From: Thalassospiraceae bacterium LMO-SO8
GTDB lineage: Bacteria > Pseudomonadota > Alphaproteobacteria > Rhodospirillales > Casp-alpha2
Assembly (NCBI GenBank): GCA_031655335.1
Contig: CP134226.1
Location: forward strand, 3,220,001-3,284,000
Direction: 5' to 3'
DNA: 64,000 nt
The translations under genes and the position numbers were made by a program. This document shows, in pieces, positions 8,629-19,751 of the stretch. Position 1 is the first letter of the stretch; the number at the start of each line of letters is the position of its first letter. Under the pieces are notes generated by a model. It was given only the letters and a program-made list of their open reading frames with translations. It ran no database searches and was not told the origin of the DNA.

Positions 8629-8970
8629 ATGGTGAGCCAAGTTCACAATTCCGCCGCGGCGCTGCCGCGTCCGACCACGCTCGGTGAAAAGCTGATGCGT
8701 GAGGCGCGTCAGGCGTTGGAAAATCCGGGGCAGTCCCTGGGGGGACGCACGGTCGAGGATCGCATTGATTTTTCGACCACGGATATCGGTGGCGGTCACA
8801 AAGCCGTGAACCTTGCTCGCGGCGGCCAGTTGGCCGACGAATTGCGCAACGCCAAGCCGGAAGACCTGGCCGAGAAACTGGACAGCGGTCTGGCCGAAGG
8901 ATTCCATGCCGGCAACCTGTTCCGTAACGTGTTCCGCAGCCTGTTCGCCGCCTTCCGCGCCCGTTTCTGA
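8629..8970 (+). CDS. Hypothetical protein, 113 residues
   Basis: I do not recognise this protein. It starts at ATG 8629, 117 bp from the divergent DUF1223 gene. Residues 17-34 (GEKLMREARQALENPGQS) and 86-113 (LAEGFHAGNLFRNVFRSLFAAFRARF) look helical. The C-terminal helix is amphipathic, with alternating Phe/Leu and Arg, and could bind a membrane surface. The middle contains a Gly-rich turn (TTDIGGGHKAVNLARGGQ). Codon use matches neighbouring genes, which supports it as a real gene. No signal peptide or membrane-spanning segment is seen. Confidence 0.55.
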   Translation: MVSQVHNSAAALPRPTTLGEKLMREARQALENPGQSLGGRTVEDRIDFSTTDIGGGHKAVNLARGGQLADELRNAKPEDLAEKLDSGLAEGFHAGNLFRNVFRSLFAAFRARF

Positions 8971-9096
8971 TTTTCCGTTCATGTGGTTGAAAGGGGGCCT
9001 GCCATTCGGCGGGCTTGACCTTTCTCTCTGCCTTTGGCACGAGAGAGCACGCGCGGCCTGGGATTCCGGCGCCGATGCTGTGACACGGGACATACC

Positions 9097-9789
9097 ATGA
9101 TATCCACGGAACATGATCCGGCGCCGTCGCGCGCCCGCGCGATGATGACGCAACTGCCCCTGATCCGCATGCTGTCGCGGGCGACGACGCCCCGCCTGGC
9201 GGCGCTCGGCATGACGCCCAATCAGGCGACGAGCCTGGGTCTGGCCTCCGGCCTGACCGCCGCCACCTGTTTCGCGCTCGGCTCGCCCGTCGTGCAGGTT
9301 TTGGGGGCGGGAATGTTCTTCCTCTATTACCTGTTCGATTACTGCGACGGCGAACTGGCCCGGCTGCGTGGCATGGGGTCGCGGTTCGGCGCCGCCTTCG
9401 ACGACTTCACCGACTGGGTTGTCCACGCCGCCTTCTTTCTGGCCGTCGGTTATCACACGATGGCGGAGGCGGGAGACGTGTTGTGGATGTGGCTGGGAGG
9501 CGCGGCCGCCCTTGGCGGCACGATCAGCGCGGCCTTGCCGTTGGTGCTCGGCGGCGTGCCCGAGGGCGAGACCCAGGTGGCCCGCCTGTCCGATCTGGGG
9601 GGCGAGGCGGGATGGCGCGATGTTGCCGTGTTCGCCTTTCGCGGATTGGCGCGCGCGGATTTCTGGCTGATCGTGGCGGGATTGGCGCTCGGCGGCTGGC
9701 TGTGGGTTCTGCTGCCCGCCGCCGCCATCGGCGCCCAGGTGTTCTGGCTGCTCTACCTCAGCAAGTCGGCACGGCGCATTCTGACCTGA
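9097..9789 (+). CDS. CDP-alcohol phosphatidyltransferase family membrane protein
   Basis: The 230-residue product carries the full family signature D-x2-DG-x2-AR-x8-G-x3-D-x3-D, seen as FDYCDGELAR followed by G and the two aspartates of AFDDFTD (about residues 86-111). Around it lie at least four hydrophobic segments. The enzyme family joins a CDP-activated alcohol to a second alcohol at the inner membrane. The acceptor (glycerol phosphate, inositol, choline or serine) is not evident. I chose ATG 9097 because an upstream in-frame start at 9034 would add 21 polar residues with no family character. It is convergent with the GntR gene, 12 bp away. Confidence 0.85.
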   Translation: MISTEHDPAPSRARAMMTQLPLIRMLSRATTPRLAALGMTPNQATSLGLASGLTAATCFALGSPVVQVLGAGMFFLYYLFDYCDGELARLRGMGSRFGAAFDDFTDWVVHAAFFLAVGYHTMAEAGDVLWMWLGGAAALGGTISAALPLVLGGVPEGETQVARLSDLGGEAGWRDVAVFAFRGLARADFWLIVAGLALGGWLWVLLPAAAIGAQVFWLLYLSKSARRILT

Positions 9790-9801
9790 CGCGCCGCCCA
9801 T

Positions 9802-10599
9802 TTATTGGGCGTAGGTGCGGTGCGGTGTGCCAAGGTCGAGGGTCAGGTCCGTCGGCGGGATGAAATAGTCCTGGTAGTACATCGCCTCGCCATCCATCGA
9901 ATATCCCACGACGTTCAGCACGGATGCCCGCTCTCCTTCCGGCCAACGGCACTTCAAGGAAATGCCCGCGGGCGGGTCCTCGAACCGCATCAACTGCCGG
10001 CCCCGTTGCACGGCGAGGTGCTGTCCCCTGGCCATCATGTCCTTCAGGTTGATCCCGTTCAGATCGGCCAGGGGGGTGTCGACCAGTTCCGGAAAGCGGT
10101 CGGCCAGGGCATAGAACAGGTTGTACACGTCGAATTGGTCCGCGATCACCATCACGCGTTCGATCCGCACGATCTTTTCCGTCGTCTGCCCCAGGTCGGT
10201 GGACCAGGGGCCATGGTCGGCGGTAACGTCCCGGTGCAGCACGCGGGTGGCGACGGGCATGAAACTGCCGGGCGCCCCCTCGGGGTTCAGGAACCGCATG
10301 TGCCAGGGTTCATGGATCGGGCGGCTGAGGTCCGAGACGACGCTGCCGCTGCCCCGCCGCCGCTGGATCACCCCGGCATAGGCGAGGTTGCGCAGCGCTC
10401 GCTGCACGGTCCCCAGGCTGCAAGGTGTGGTTTGCACCAGCTCCGCTTCCGTCGGCAGCCGCGCGCCCGCCGTCCAGAAACCGTCCATGATCGATTCCGT
10501 GAACGCGCGGGACAGCTTTTCGTGTTTCGGCAGGTCCGTTTCATCCGACCAGTAGCGTTTGACGAAATCCTCGGTCTTGCGCGTTGAAAAGCCAGCCAT
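9802..10599 (-). CDS. GntR-family regulator, HutC type (UTRA domain)
   Basis: The 265-residue protein has an N-terminal winged helix (about residues 25-95), with LSRAFTESIMDGFWTAGARLPTEAELV and the recognition segment SLGTVQRALRNLAYAGVIQRRRGSGSVV. A UTRA-type ligand domain follows, beginning near HEPWHMRF. The start at 10599 follows AAGGGGGAACGG, and an upstream extension to 10680 has no ribosome site. It is divergent from the TRAP/aconitase X operon with 195 bp between starts. HutC-type regulators usually repress the adjacent catabolic operon until its substrate binds, so it probably controls 10795-15320 and itself. A palindrome in the shared region is listed separately. Confidence 0.88.
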   Translation of the reverse strand: MAGFSTRKTEDFVKRYWSDETDLPKHEKLSRAFTESIMDGFWTAGARLPTEAELVQTTPCSLGTVQRALRNLAYAGVIQRRRGSGSVVSDLSRPIHEPWHMRFLNPEGAPGSFMPVATRVLHRDVTADHGPWSTDLGQTTEKIVRIERVMVIADQFDVYNLFYALADRFPELVDTPLADLNGINLKDMMARGQHLAVQRGRQLMRFEDPPAGISLKCRWPEGERASVLNVVGYSMDGEAMYYQDYFIPPTDLTLDLGTPHRTYAQ

Positions 10600-10685
10600 C
10601 CGTTCCCCCTTCAGCTGTCGCAGCGAATCACATGACCATCTTCCCCAGCCTGCGCCGGCGGGACAAGGCGGCATTGACATGGTAA

Positions 10686-10701
10686 ATTACTATGATGTAA
10701 T
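10686..10701. promoter_or_regulatory. Candidate operator for the GntR/UTRA regulator
   Basis: The sequence ATTAC-TATGAT-GTAAT is an inverted repeat with 5-bp arms and a 6-bp spacer. Overlapping it is a direct repeat AATTACTAT at 10685-10693 and 10699-10707, with a 14-bp period. It lies in AT-rich DNA about 90 bp from each divergent start. Location and symmetry fit a GntR binding site. No binding evidence exists. Confidence 0.5.
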
Positions 10702-10794
10702 TACTATATTCTTATTTTTCGGCACGACCCGCAGATACCTGCCGTTGCCGACGCAAAGGAGGGCCAACGAGCCCTCGAGATTGGGAGGATTACC

Positions 10795-11793
10795 ATGTTC
10801 AAGAAAATTGCCGGTGTCGCCGCGGCGGCACTGATCGTTCTGTCTGGCACATCGACCGGCTCGGATGCCGCGGAACGCCTGTCCCTGTCGTCCTGGGGCA
10901 GCCCCAAGCACTATCAGGTGGCGCAGTTCGTGCCGAACTTCCAGAAGCTGTTGAAGGAGAAATCCGGCGGCGACATTCGCCTGAAGACCTTCGCCGGCGG
11001 CGAGATGGTGAAGCAGCAGTTCGTGGCCACCGCCGTGCCCCAGGGCACCGTCGACATTTCCCTGACGACCCTCGACAACTGGTCCGGCCGCGTGCCCGAC
11101 GTGGGCATTCTCACGACGCCGCTGTGGGACAAGTCCATGGCCTGGACCCGCGACAATCTGAAGCCCGGCAATCCGATTTTCGATTATTTTGACGCGCAGC
11201 TTCGCAAGGAAGGGGCCCTGATCATCGCCATGTTCGATATCGGCCCGCCCGTCGTCAGCACCAACTTCAAGATCGAAGGCCCGGACTCGTTCAAGGACAT
11301 GCCGATCCGCGCCTATTCGAAGGGCTCGGCGCAGGTTTTGCAGGCGTTGGGCGCCGCGCCGACGATCATGGGCGTGGGTGACGTCTATTCCGGTCTGCAA
11401 CGCGGCACGGTCAAGGGCGCCATGGGCGGCCTGGGCGGTGCGGTCGGCCTGAAGCATTTCGAGGTCACGTCCAACATGTTCGTGCCGAACGGCGTGATGG
11501 GCACGCTCATCCATGCCTATGTCATGAACAAGGAAAAGTTCGAGAAGATGTCGCCGGCCAATCAGAAGGCGGTCATGGAAGCCGCCGGGGAAGCCCGCGA
11601 CCACATGCAGCAGTTCGCCATCGACAAGCTGGCGAGCCTGCTGGACACCGTGCGCAAGAACGGCAACGAAGTGACGGCGGTGGAGCCGGGCAGCGACCTT
11701 TGGAACAAGTTCGCCAAGCGTCTGGAGCCGTTGACGGCCTCCGCGAAAGAGCAATACTCCAAGGAAGTGCAGGACCTGCTCGCCAAGAACTGA
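10795..11793 (+). CDS. TRAP transporter substrate-binding protein (DctP type)
   Basis: The 332-residue periplasmic protein has a signal peptide (KKIAGVAAAALIVLSGTSTG, cleaved near residue 25). It has a DctP fold with YQVAQFVPNFQKLLKEKSGGDIRLKTF, MPIRAYSKGSAQVLQALGAAP and GLQRGTVKGAMGGLGGAVGL in the expected places. It captures a carboxylate and delivers it to the DctQ/DctM membrane pair encoded next. The start ATG 10795 follows GGGAGGATTACC. The downstream aconitase X genes suggest a hydroxyproline-like amino acid or related acid as substrate, which is inference. A stem-loop lies between this gene and dctQ. Confidence 0.92.
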   Translation: MFKKIAGVAAAALIVLSGTSTGSDAAERLSLSSWGSPKHYQVAQFVPNFQKLLKEKSGGDIRLKTFAGGEMVKQQFVATAVPQGTVDISLTTLDNWSGRVPDVGILTTPLWDKSMAWTRDNLKPGNPIFDYFDAQLRKEGALIIAMFDIGPPVVSTNFKIEGPDSFKDMPIRAYSKGSAQVLQALGAAPTIMGVGDVYSGLQRGTVKGAMGGLGGAVGLKHFEVTSNMFVPNGVMGTLIHAYVMNKEKFEKMSPANQKAVMEAAGEARDHMQQFAIDKLASLLDTVRKNGNEVTAVEPGSDLWNKFAKRLEPLTASAKEQYSKEVQDLLAKN

Positions 11794-11803
11794 TGCTTTC
11801 AGG

Positions 11804-11828
11804 GACGGGCCGCGCCGTGCGGCCCGTC
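11804..11828 (+). terminator. Intercistronic stem-loop between TRAP binding protein and permease genes
   Basis: GACGGGCCGC at 11804-11813 pairs perfectly with GCGGCCCGTC at 11819-11828 around a 5-nt loop. It is followed by TCTCGCATCTTCTG, without a T-run. Lying 11 bp after the binding-protein stop, it is more likely a partial terminator or a 3' mRNA stabiliser that lets the binding protein be made in excess over the permease. Confidence 0.6.
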
Positions 11829-11881
11829 TCTCGCATCTTCTGTCCGTTTCCCATGACCGCTCCAAAGGAGAGGCCCGCGCG

Positions 11882-12373
11882 ATGATCGGATTGATCCGAA
11901 CAATCGGTCGAGGCATGACCGCCGTCTCGATCACCCTGATGATCCTGCTGTGTGTTCCGATCACCTATGAGGCCATTGCGCGGTTTTTCAACGCGCCGAC
12001 GATCTGGGTTTTCGAGACGACGCTCTATGCCTTCATTTTTCTCGGCTTTTGCGGCAATGCCCTGGCCGTGCAGTCCGGATCGCACTTCCGGGTCGTCATG
12101 CTGCGGGAAATGTTTCCGTCCAAACGCCGGATGTTCGACCTGATCGCGCAGTTGTCGACGCTGGCCTTCGGTTTCCTGATCATCGCGACGGGCAGTTACT
12201 TCGTCTGGTATTCCGCCTCCAACGCCATCGTCTCCGCGACCTTGCTGGAGGTGCCGTTGTGGATCCCGCAGCTGGCGGTGCCGCTCGGCGGGATCGGGCT
12301 CGTCCTGCAAACGTTTGTCCAGATGGTCACCGGTGAGACGCCGGTCGGCGACGCCCATGTGGTCGGGGAATAA
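11882..12373 (+). CDS. TRAP transporter small permease (DctQ type)
   Basis: The 163-residue protein has four hydrophobic segments, at about residues 14-32, 44-62, 85-105 and 125-145. The third and fourth helices read LAFGFLIIATGSYFVWYS and IPQLAVPLGGIGLVLQT, typical of DctQ. It forms the small membrane subunit joined to DctM, which is encoded 3 bp downstream. The ATG 11882 has AAAGGAGAGGCCCGCG upstream. It is part of the GntR-flanked operon. Confidence 0.9.
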   Translation: MIGLIRTIGRGMTAVSITLMILLCVPITYEAIARFFNAPTIWVFETTLYAFIFLGFCGNALAVQSGSHFRVVMLREMFPSKRRMFDLIAQLSTLAFGFLIIATGSYFVWYSASNAIVSATLLEVPLWIPQLAVPLGGIGLVLQTFVQMVTGETPVGDAHVVGE

Positions 12374-12376
12374 CCG

Positions 12377-13672
12377 ATGCTGATGGATTTCATCTACGAC
12401 CACGTCGGCTTCATCGCGATCTTCCTGCTGTTCTTCCTGATGGTGCTGTCGGTGCCGGTCTTCGTGTCCATGGGACTGGCGGCCTTCGCGGCGGCGCTGA
12501 TGGTGGAGGAACCGTTCCTCGCCTTCAGGAACTTCATCAACATCGCCTGGCAGGGGGCGTCGATCTTCGAACTGATCGCCCTGCCGTTGTTCATCTTTAC
12601 CGGCACGATCATGCAGCGGACCGACGCCGGGCGGGACCTGTTCGAGGTCACCAAGGCCTGGACGGGATCGATCCCCAACTCTCTGGGCGTGGCGACCATC
12701 GCCGCCTGCGGGATCTTCGCCGCCATTTCCGGATCGTCCGTGGCGACGGCGGCGACCGTGGGCCTGGTGGCGATTCCGCTGCTGCTCGAGGAAGGCTACG
12801 GCGAGCGCCGGGCCGGCGGCTTCGTGGCCGGCGGCGGCACCCTCGGCATCATCATTCCGCCCTCCATTCCCCTGATCCTGTATGGCGTGATCACGGAAAC
12901 CTCGATCGGTCAGCTGTTCATCGGCGGCGTGGTGCCGGGCATCATCATGATGAGCCTGTTCACCTTCTACGTCATCCTGTCGCGGCCCCGGGTCATGGTC
13001 ACCCATTCGATCAGCCTGGAGGAACGCCTGGCGATCACCCGGCGGTCCCTGGGCGTGGTGCTGCTGCCGGTCGTCATCATCGTCGCGATCTATACGGGCG
13101 TGTTCACCCCGACCGAGGTCGGCGCCCTGTCGGTGCTCTATGTCTGCGCGCTGGGATTCGCACAGAAGAAGCTCAGCTTCGCCGACCTGAAGGCCGCCGC
13201 CGTCGTCGCGACGGGGGCCACCACGATGCTGTTCATGCTGATCGTGTTCGGCCAGTACTTCGCGCACTTCCTGACCTTCGAACAGGTGCCGCAGGCCATC
13301 GCCGCCGCGATCATCGAAAACGCCAGCGGCATCTGGGCCGTCACGCTGATGATCCTGGCCTATATCGTTCTCGGGATGTTTCTCGAAAGCGCGGCCATGC
13401 TGCTGATCTCGATCCCGATCTTCTTCCCTGTCGCCGAACAGTTGGGGATGGATCCGATCGTGTTCGGGATTTTCGCCGCGATCTCCATGGAGATCGCGCA
13501 GATATCGCCGCCGATCGGCGTCAATCTGTTCACCATCCACGGCATTTCCAAGATCGATCTGTGGAAGCTCGCGCGCGGCGCGCTGCCGTTCCTGCTGATC
13601 CAGATCGGCATGCTCTACCTCGTATACCTGGTGCCGGAAATCGTTCTCTGGCTACCGAATTCGATGAAATAG
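12377..13672 (+). CDS. TRAP transporter large permease (DctM type)
   Basis: This 431-residue protein has about twelve hydrophobic segments. It contains the hallmark GxxxAxxSGSSVATAATVG region (ISGSSVATAATVGLVAIPLL), followed by GGTLGIIIPPSIPLILYG, and ends in the repeat half MEIAQISPPIGVNLF. DctM is the sodium- or proton-coupled channel subunit of TRAP carriers in the inner membrane. The gene follows dctQ by 3 bp and precedes the aconitase X gene by 11 bp, so all five genes are one operon. A second in-frame ATG two codons later could also serve as start. Confidence 0.93.
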   Translation: MLMDFIYDHVGFIAIFLLFFLMVLSVPVFVSMGLAAFAAALMVEEPFLAFRNFINIAWQGASIFELIALPLFIFTGTIMQRTDAGRDLFEVTKAWTGSIPNSLGVATIAACGIFAAISGSSVATAATVGLVAIPLLLEEGYGERRAGGFVAGGGTLGIIIPPSIPLILYGVITETSIGQLFIGGVVPGIIMMSLFTFYVILSRPRVMVTHSISLEERLAITRRSLGVVLLPVVIIVAIYTGVFTPTEVGALSVLYVCALGFAQKKLSFADLKAAAVVATGATTMLFMLIVFGQYFAHFLTFEQVPQAIAAAIIENASGIWAVTLMILAYIVLGMFLESAAMLLISIPIFFPVAEQLGMDPIVFGIFAAISMEIAQISPPIGVNLFTIHGISKIDLWKLARGALPFLLIQIGMLYLVYLVPEIVLWLPNSMK

Positions 13673-13683
13673 GAGACCCAGCC

Positions 13684-14910
13684 TTGAAGTTGACGGATGA
13701 AGAAAAGGCCATGCTGGCCGGCGAAATGGGTGCTGCGAAGCAGTGGGCCCTTGACCATCAGGTCAAGGTCGGCGGCATGTTCGACGCGGCCGACCTGGTG
13801 CCGGTCAGTCAGGCCCACATGATGGCGGACCCGGAATCCCTGGGCGAAGCCGGCGGCGATTTCCTGGAGGACATGGTGGCCAAGGGGGCGCGGGTCGCGA
13901 TCCCGATGATCACCGACCCCCGCGGCGTTGACCTCAACCACTACCGGCCCCTGGGCCAGTCCGAGGAAATGGCCACGCTGGAACGGCGCATGATCGCCGC
14001 CTGTGAAAAGATGGGCATCCTCATGACCAACACCTGCGTCAACTATCAGACGATCATGCCGCCGGTGCTGGGCGATCATGTCGCCTTCGGCGACACGGGC
14101 GTGGTGATCTATTCCAACAGCATCTGCGGCGCGCGTTCCAACTTCGAGGGCGGGCCCTCGGCCCTGGCGGCCGGGCTGACGGGGCGCACGCCGCGCTACG
14201 GCCTGCATCTGGACGGGAACCGCCAGGCGACCCGCCGCTTCGTGGTCCGCGAACAGCCCAAGGAACTGACCGATTGGGGCGTGCTTGGCGCCCTGGTCGG
14301 CAAGCTGGCGGGGTCCTACTGGGCCGTGCCGGTAATCGAGGGGCTGGAGGTCGTGCCGACCTCGGACGAGGCCAAGCACATGGGCGCCGCCATGGCGAGT
14401 TTCGGCTCGACCCCGCTGTTCCATATGGCCGGCATCACGCCGGAAGCACAGACCCTGGCCGACGTCGGCGGCGACAAGCTGCCGGCCGAAGAGATCACCA
14501 AGGCGGATCTGGATGCGCTGCGCGCCGGGTTCGGCGGCAAGGGCGACAAGATCGACGTGGTCGTGTTCGCCGCACCGCAATTGTCGATCGTCGAGATGCA
14601 GGACCTGGCGACGCTCTGCGCCGGAAAGACATTCAAGTCGGCGGTGATCGTCTGCACCTCGCCGCAGGTCTATCCTGACGCGACCCGCATGGGGCTGATC
14701 GACACTATCGAAAGCACCGGCGCCAAGGTTCTTGAAGGCACCTGTTTTTATAACCAGTACGCCCGCGAGATCGGCGAGGCCAACGGTTGGACGCGGCTGC
14801 TCAGCAACTCCGCCAAGATCGTCAACATCATCAGCGGCTACGGCTACACCCCGGCGCTGGCGAGCATGGAAAAATGCGTCGCGTCGGCCGTTGCAGGAGA
14901 AATCGTATGA
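13684..14910 (+). CDS. Aconitase X catalytic (large) subunit, DUF521
   Basis: The 408-residue protein starts at TTG 13684, 7 bp after AGGAGA at 13671-13676. The first residues LKLTDEEKAMLAGEMG are the family N-terminus. Other motifs are TDPRGVDLNHYRPLGQ, GILMTNTCVNYQTIMPP, AFGDTGVVIYSNSICGARSN and PRYGLHLDGNRQATR. Two-subunit bacterial aconitase X enzymes studied so far dehydrate cis-3-hydroxy-L-proline, while the archaeal branch acts on mevalonate 5-phosphate. With a TRAP uptake system in the same operon, a hydroxyproline-type substrate is likely. It overlaps the small-subunit gene by 4 bp (ATGA). Confidence 0.92.
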   Translation: MKLTDEEKAMLAGEMGAAKQWALDHQVKVGGMFDAADLVPVSQAHMMADPESLGEAGGDFLEDMVAKGARVAIPMITDPRGVDLNHYRPLGQSEEMATLERRMIAACEKMGILMTNTCVNYQTIMPPVLGDHVAFGDTGVVIYSNSICGARSNFEGGPSALAAGLTGRTPRYGLHLDGNRQATRRFVVREQPKELTDWGVLGALVGKLAGSYWAVPVIEGLEVVPTSDEAKHMGAAMASFGSTPLFHMAGITPEAQTLADVGGDKLPAEEITKADLDALRAGFGGKGDKIDVVVFAAPQLSIVEMQDLATLCAGKTFKSAVIVCTSPQVYPDATRMGLIDTIESTGAKVLEGTCFYNQYAREIGEANGWTRLLSNSAKIVNIISGYGYTPALASMEKCVASAVAGEIV

Positions 14911-15320
14911 CCAAGGAACTGAAGTGCCACAAGGGCATCGGCGACAAGGTGCAGGGCATCGCCCTGGTGGCCGACGACAACTTCTCGGCCCGCTATGACC
15001 TGGACCGCAAGAAGGGCGTGTTTTCCCGTCCGGCGCACAAGCTGTGCGGCGAGTCCTATCACGACAAGATCCTGGTGCTGAACACGTCGAAGGGCGGCGT
15101 GGCCTCGGCCTGGATGCTGCATGAAATGAAGTCGCGGAACATCTGCCCCAAGGCGATCCTGTTCAACACGGCCAACACCATCCTGGCCCAGGGCGCGGCG
15201 CTGGCCAACCTGACCATGTGCGACCGCTTCGCCGACGGCGACGTGACCACGTTGATCAAGACCGGGGACGAGGTCGTCGTCGATCCGGAAAACGGTCTGG
15301 TGACGGTGCTGAACGGCTAG
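14907..15320 (+). CDS. Aconitase X small (swivel) subunit, DUF126
   Basis: The 137-residue partner starts at ATG 14907 inside the previous stop, with GCAGGAGAAATC as ribosome site, so the subunits are translationally coupled. It matches the swivel domain of aconitase X: ARYDLDRKKGVFSRPAHKLCGES, KILVLNTSKGGVASAWMLHEM and AILFNTANTILAQGAALANL. In single-chain homologues this domain is fused to the large subunit. It likely closes over the active site and contributes a conserved serine (region TSKGG). A nested hairpin terminator follows at once. Confidence 0.92.
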   Translation: MTKELKCHKGIGDKVQGIALVADDNFSARYDLDRKKGVFSRPAHKLCGESYHDKILVLNTSKGGVASAWMLHEMKSRNICPKAILFNTANTILAQGAALANLTMCDRFADGDVTTLIKTGDEVVVDPENGLVTVLNG

Positions 15321-15343
15321 ACAAGCGTTCCAGGCAATAGACC

Positions 15344-15378
15344 GGGCCTGATGCGCCTTCCTGAAACGGGGAAGGCCG

Positions 15379-15395
<17 letters not shown>
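15344..15395 (+). terminator. Nested hairpin terminator of the TRAP/aconitase X operon
   Basis: The outer stem GGGCCTGA (15344-15351) pairs with TCAGGCCC (15379-15386). An inner stem GCCTTCC (15355-15361) pairs with GGAAGGC (15370-15376). The sequence GTTTCTTTTCC follows. The 3' arm contains the stop codon of the convergent uvrA gene (15379-15381), so the hairpin is shared by the two gene ends. Confidence 0.75.
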
Positions 15396-18291
<2,896 letters not shown>

Positions 18292-18401
18292 GAGAGTTCC
18301 GAATGCCATCCGTCAGGAAGATGGTCAGAGGGGGCTGTTTTCACAAGCGCTCAGTCATATAGGGGCCCGCGTTCGACGTAAAGCAAGACTCTCGTGAGAA
18401 T

Positions 18402-18432
18402 AATTTCACTAAAATAATTAGTGAAATTTCAC
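18402..18432. promoter_or_regulatory. Compound palindrome upstream of uvrA (operator candidate)
   Basis: AATTTCACTAA (18402-18412) and TTAGTGAAATT (18418-18428) form a perfect 11-bp inverted repeat with a 5-nt spacer. The right arm overlaps a second perfect palindrome, GTGAAATTTCAC, at 18421-18432. This gives three alternating TTTCAC half-sites in strongly AT-rich DNA between uvrA and the divergent small membrane-protein gene. It could be a cooperative repressor or activator site. A terminator role is less likely because no transcript should end here. Confidence 0.5.
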
Positions 18433-18568
18433 AAAAAAATTCATCTTAAACATAAACTTGAACGTTTTTGAGTGAACTAATATGCGAACAGGAATAAAAT
18501 GTGGCGGTCAAGCAAGGAGGCGCCTCCCTTGAAACCGGCAGCGCTGCCACGATCGAATGGAGGCACAC

Positions 18569-18673
18569 ATGACACAGGACGACAAATCGGCCCTTAAGTG
18601 GACCGTCGGGTTCGTGGCCCTGGTCCTTATCCTTGGTTACGGCGCATATGCGGCTGGCTGGCTGACCCAGTAA
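18569..18673 (+). CDS. 34-residue single-span membrane protein
   Basis: This short gene starts at ATG 18569, 5 bp after GGAGG (18559-18563), and ends at TAA 18671-18673. The translation has a polar start (MTQDDKSALKW), one hydrophobic helix (TVGFVALVLILGYGAYAAGW) and a tiny tail (LTQ). The strong ribosome site and a textbook terminator 38 bp downstream make it a convincing stand-alone gene. I do not recognise the family. Such mini-proteins often act as subunits or regulators of larger membrane complexes. It is divergent from uvrA. Confidence 0.65.
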   Translation: MTQDDKSALKWTVGFVALVLILGYGAYAAGWLTQ

Positions 18674-18711
18674 TCGCGTAGACGCCATCTGAATCACACC
18701 AACGGAACTTG

Positions 18712-18741
18712 CGCCGGCCCCTTTGGGTCGGCGTTTTTTTT
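18712..18741 (+). terminator. Rho-independent terminator of the 34-residue protein gene
   Basis: CGCCGGCCC (18712-18720) pairs with GGGTCGGCG (18725-18733) through nine pairs, one a G-U, around the loop CTTT. Eight consecutive T follow at 18734-18741. This is among the best terminators in the window. Confidence 0.92.
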
Positions 18742-18843
18742 CCGCCGTCCAAGGGGGGCGGGCCGAAGGCCATGGGCGTTTGCAAATCCGCTCCGGTGAT
18801 TTAAAAGGGCCGGATTGAAACGCCCGGCCGAGGACCCCGCCAC

Positions 18844-19089
18844 ATGCCCAGCGATAGCGACGCGCAATTCGACAAGGCGGACATGATTCTGTCCAACGCC
18901 TTGCAGGAGTTCATCAGCGCCGGCGTCAGCCAGGAAGTCTATGGCATGGCGATGCTGGAGATCGGTATCCTGGCCCTGGTCAAACTCGACGAGAGCGAGG
19001 AACGGATCGCGGCCCTGGTCGCCGACTTCATCGCCCGGGCGCGCCAGGGTGGGCCGCAGGCACCGGCGCCCCGGGCAACAGACACCTAG
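18844..19089 (+). CDS. Hypothetical protein, 81 residues
   Basis: The product is mostly alpha-helical. Residues 8-25 ([17 protein letters not shown]), 29-48 ([20 protein letters not shown]) and 50-70 ([20 protein letters not shown]) form a likely three-helix bundle, followed by a Pro/Ala-rich tail. No signal peptide or catalytic motif is seen. It lies 88 bp upstream of ssb on the same strand and could share its transcript. I do not recognise the family. Confidence 0.6.
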   Translation: MPSDSDAQFDKADMILSNALQEFISAGVSQEVYGMAMLEIGILALVKLDESEERIAALVADFIARARQGGPQAPAPRATDT

Positions 19090-19177
19090 CCGCGGCCGGA
19101 CGATTCCGGCTAAAGTCCGCTATCCTCCCAGGGGGGGGCGGAGCAACCACCACGACACAGCAAGAACGAGGATTCCG

Positions 19178-19678
19178 ATGGCAGGAAGCGTCAACAAAGT
19201 CATTTTGGTCGGCAATCTTGGCCGCGACCCCGAAGTCCGGTTTTCCCAGTCCGGCCAGAAGATCGTCAACATGTCCATCGCCACCTCGGAAACCTGGAAA
19301 GACAAGCAATCCGGGGATCGCAAGGAAAAGACGGAATGGCATCGTGTCGTGGTCTTCGACGAGCGGCTTGCCGACGTCTGCGAGCGGTACCTGAAGAAGG
19401 GATCCAAGGTCTATCTGGAAGGCACGTTGCAGACCCGCAAATGGACGGGAAACGATGGGGTCGAGAAATACACGACCGAGGTTGTCCTGCCCCGCTTCAA
19501 TGGCGTCATGACCATGCTCGACGGCCGCGGTGAAGGCGGCGGCGGTGGTGGTGGCGGCTATGGCGGGTCCGACGACAGTGGATCAAGCTGGGACGGCCCG
19601 GGCAACGACAGTTCGGGCGCGAGCAGTGGCGGCGGCGGTGGCGGCCGGTCCGACCTGGACGACGAAATTCCGTTCTGA
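19178..19678 (+). CDS. ssb: Single-stranded DNA-binding protein SSB
   Basis: The 166-residue protein starts [21 protein letters not shown] and has the full OB fold to about residue 110, with [40 protein letters not shown] and [12 protein letters not shown] Gly/Ser-rich disordered linker (residues 115-155) precedes the acidic tip DLDDEIPF, which recruits repair and replication proteins. It coats single-stranded DNA as a tetramer. ATG 19178 has GAGG 7 bp upstream. An earlier in-frame start would add unrelated residues. Nearby uvrA and gyrA make this a genome-maintenance neighbourhood. Confidence 0.97.
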   Translation: MAGSVNKVILVGNLGRDPEVRFSQSGQKIVNMSIATSETWKDKQSGDRKEKTEWHRVVVFDERLADVCERYLKKGSKVYLEGTLQTRKWTGNDGVEKYTTEVVLPRFNGVMTMLDGRGEGGGGGGGGYGGSDDSGSSWDGPGNDSSGASSGGGGGGRSDLDDEIPF

Positions 19679-19751
19679 CGGCCGCCAGACAGGCCGCGAG
19701 AGATAACAGATGCCGTTGGGGGGCGGCCGAAGGAATCAGGCGAGGCGTTGA

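Noticed and set aside
18310-18568. LexA/SOS box upstream of uvrA
   Set aside because: I looked for GAAC-N7-GTTC and found none. Nearby GAAC words are in direct orientation or at wrong spacing.
19535-19660. GGCGGC-rich repeat in ssb
   Set aside because: It encodes the normal Gly-rich linker of SSB, so it is a coding low-complexity tract and not a separate repeat element.
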